Source: JAFALX01 sp050734185
Lineage (GTDB): Bacteria; Chloroflexota; Dormibacteria; Aeolococcales; Aeolococcaceae
NCBI GenBank assembly: GCA_050734185.1
Contig: JBOHUE010000071.1
Span: 1 to 6,075 of the forward strand
DNA length: 6,075 nucleotides
Direction of reading: 5' to 3'
A program made the translations under genes and the position numbers. The notes beneath the pieces were generated by a model, which had not been told where the DNA came from, did no database searches, and worked only from the letters and a program-made list of their open reading frames with translations. Positions within the stretch are counted from its first letter, which is position 1; the number at the start of each line of letters is the position of its first letter. Shown here one piece after another: positions 5,999 to 6,075 of the stretch.

Positions 5999-6075
5999 AT
6001 GAAGGCGGCAGTGATGCTGGAGCTGCCCGGGGTGACCCGGGCGCAGTACGAGAAGGTGTGGGAGTACCTCGGGAC
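5999..6075 (+). CDS. Unrecognised gene, first 25 codons only (divergent from mraZ)
   Basis: The visible product begins MKAAVMLELPGVTRAQY and runs 25 codons to the window edge. A hydrophobic beta-strand-like start followed by PGVTRAQYEKVWEYLG, which looks like a turn and an amphipathic helix, is reminiscent of small ferredoxin-like dimeric alpha-beta barrel proteins. Too little is present to name a family. The start is well supported by a perfect SD, and a promoter with 17-bp spacing lies about 60 bp upstream. It shares the 219-bp intergenic region with mraZ but has its own promoter, and nothing shows a functional link to division. Confidence 0.75.
   Translation, partial: MKAAVMLELPGVTRAQYEKVWEYLG

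Noticed and set aside
5980..6075. Alternative plus-strand frame starting at the ATG at 5980
   Set aside because: It is open to the window edge but gives an Arg/Gly-rich sequence. The frame from 5999 has the AGGAGG at ideal distance and a natural-looking protein.

Overview
The window is a high-GC bacterial segment holding the front half of a division and cell wall (dcw) cluster, read on the minus strand, plus the first codons of an unrelated gene read divergently on the plus strand. In minus-strand order the cluster is mraZ, rsmH (mraW), a small ftsL-type gene, ftsI (class B penicillin-binding protein), an 18-codon reading frame, mraY, and murD, which is cut by the left edge of the window. The high GC, the frequent GTG starts and the MraZ-led order suggest a Terrabacteria-type lineage such as a deep actinobacterial (Thermoleophilia-like) or Chloroflexota/Dormibacterota-like organism. 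This placement is an inference from style and is not firm.

The right end (about 5780-5998) is a compact divergent control region. The minus-strand operon has a good -35/extended -10 promoter, immediately followed by three 10-bp-spaced AGTGG repeats that look like a MraZ operator, then an SD and the mraZ ATG. The plus-strand gene has its own sigma-70-like promoter, a leader with a small inverted repeat, and a perfect AGGAGG Shine-Dalgarno.

The genes work together on septal peptidoglycan. MraZ likely represses the operon. RsmH methylates 16S rRNA. FtsL anchors the divisome, and FtsI is the septal transpeptidase. MraY makes lipid I, and MurD adds D-Glu to UDP-MurNAc-L-Ala. From ftsL onward the genes are tightly coupled (GTGA, ATGA, GTGA and TGATG junctions). 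The one break in the operon is the 47-bp rsmH-ftsL gap, which is filled by four perfect 8-bp repeats.

The most notable point is that murE and murF, which normally lie between ftsI and mraY, are absent. In their place is a tiny frame that overlaps both neighbours by 4 bp and whose C-terminal half resembles a MurF tail. It may be the scar of a murE-murF deletion. I found no mobile element, CRISPR array, tRNA or rRNA, and nothing that amounts to an unknown multi-gene system.
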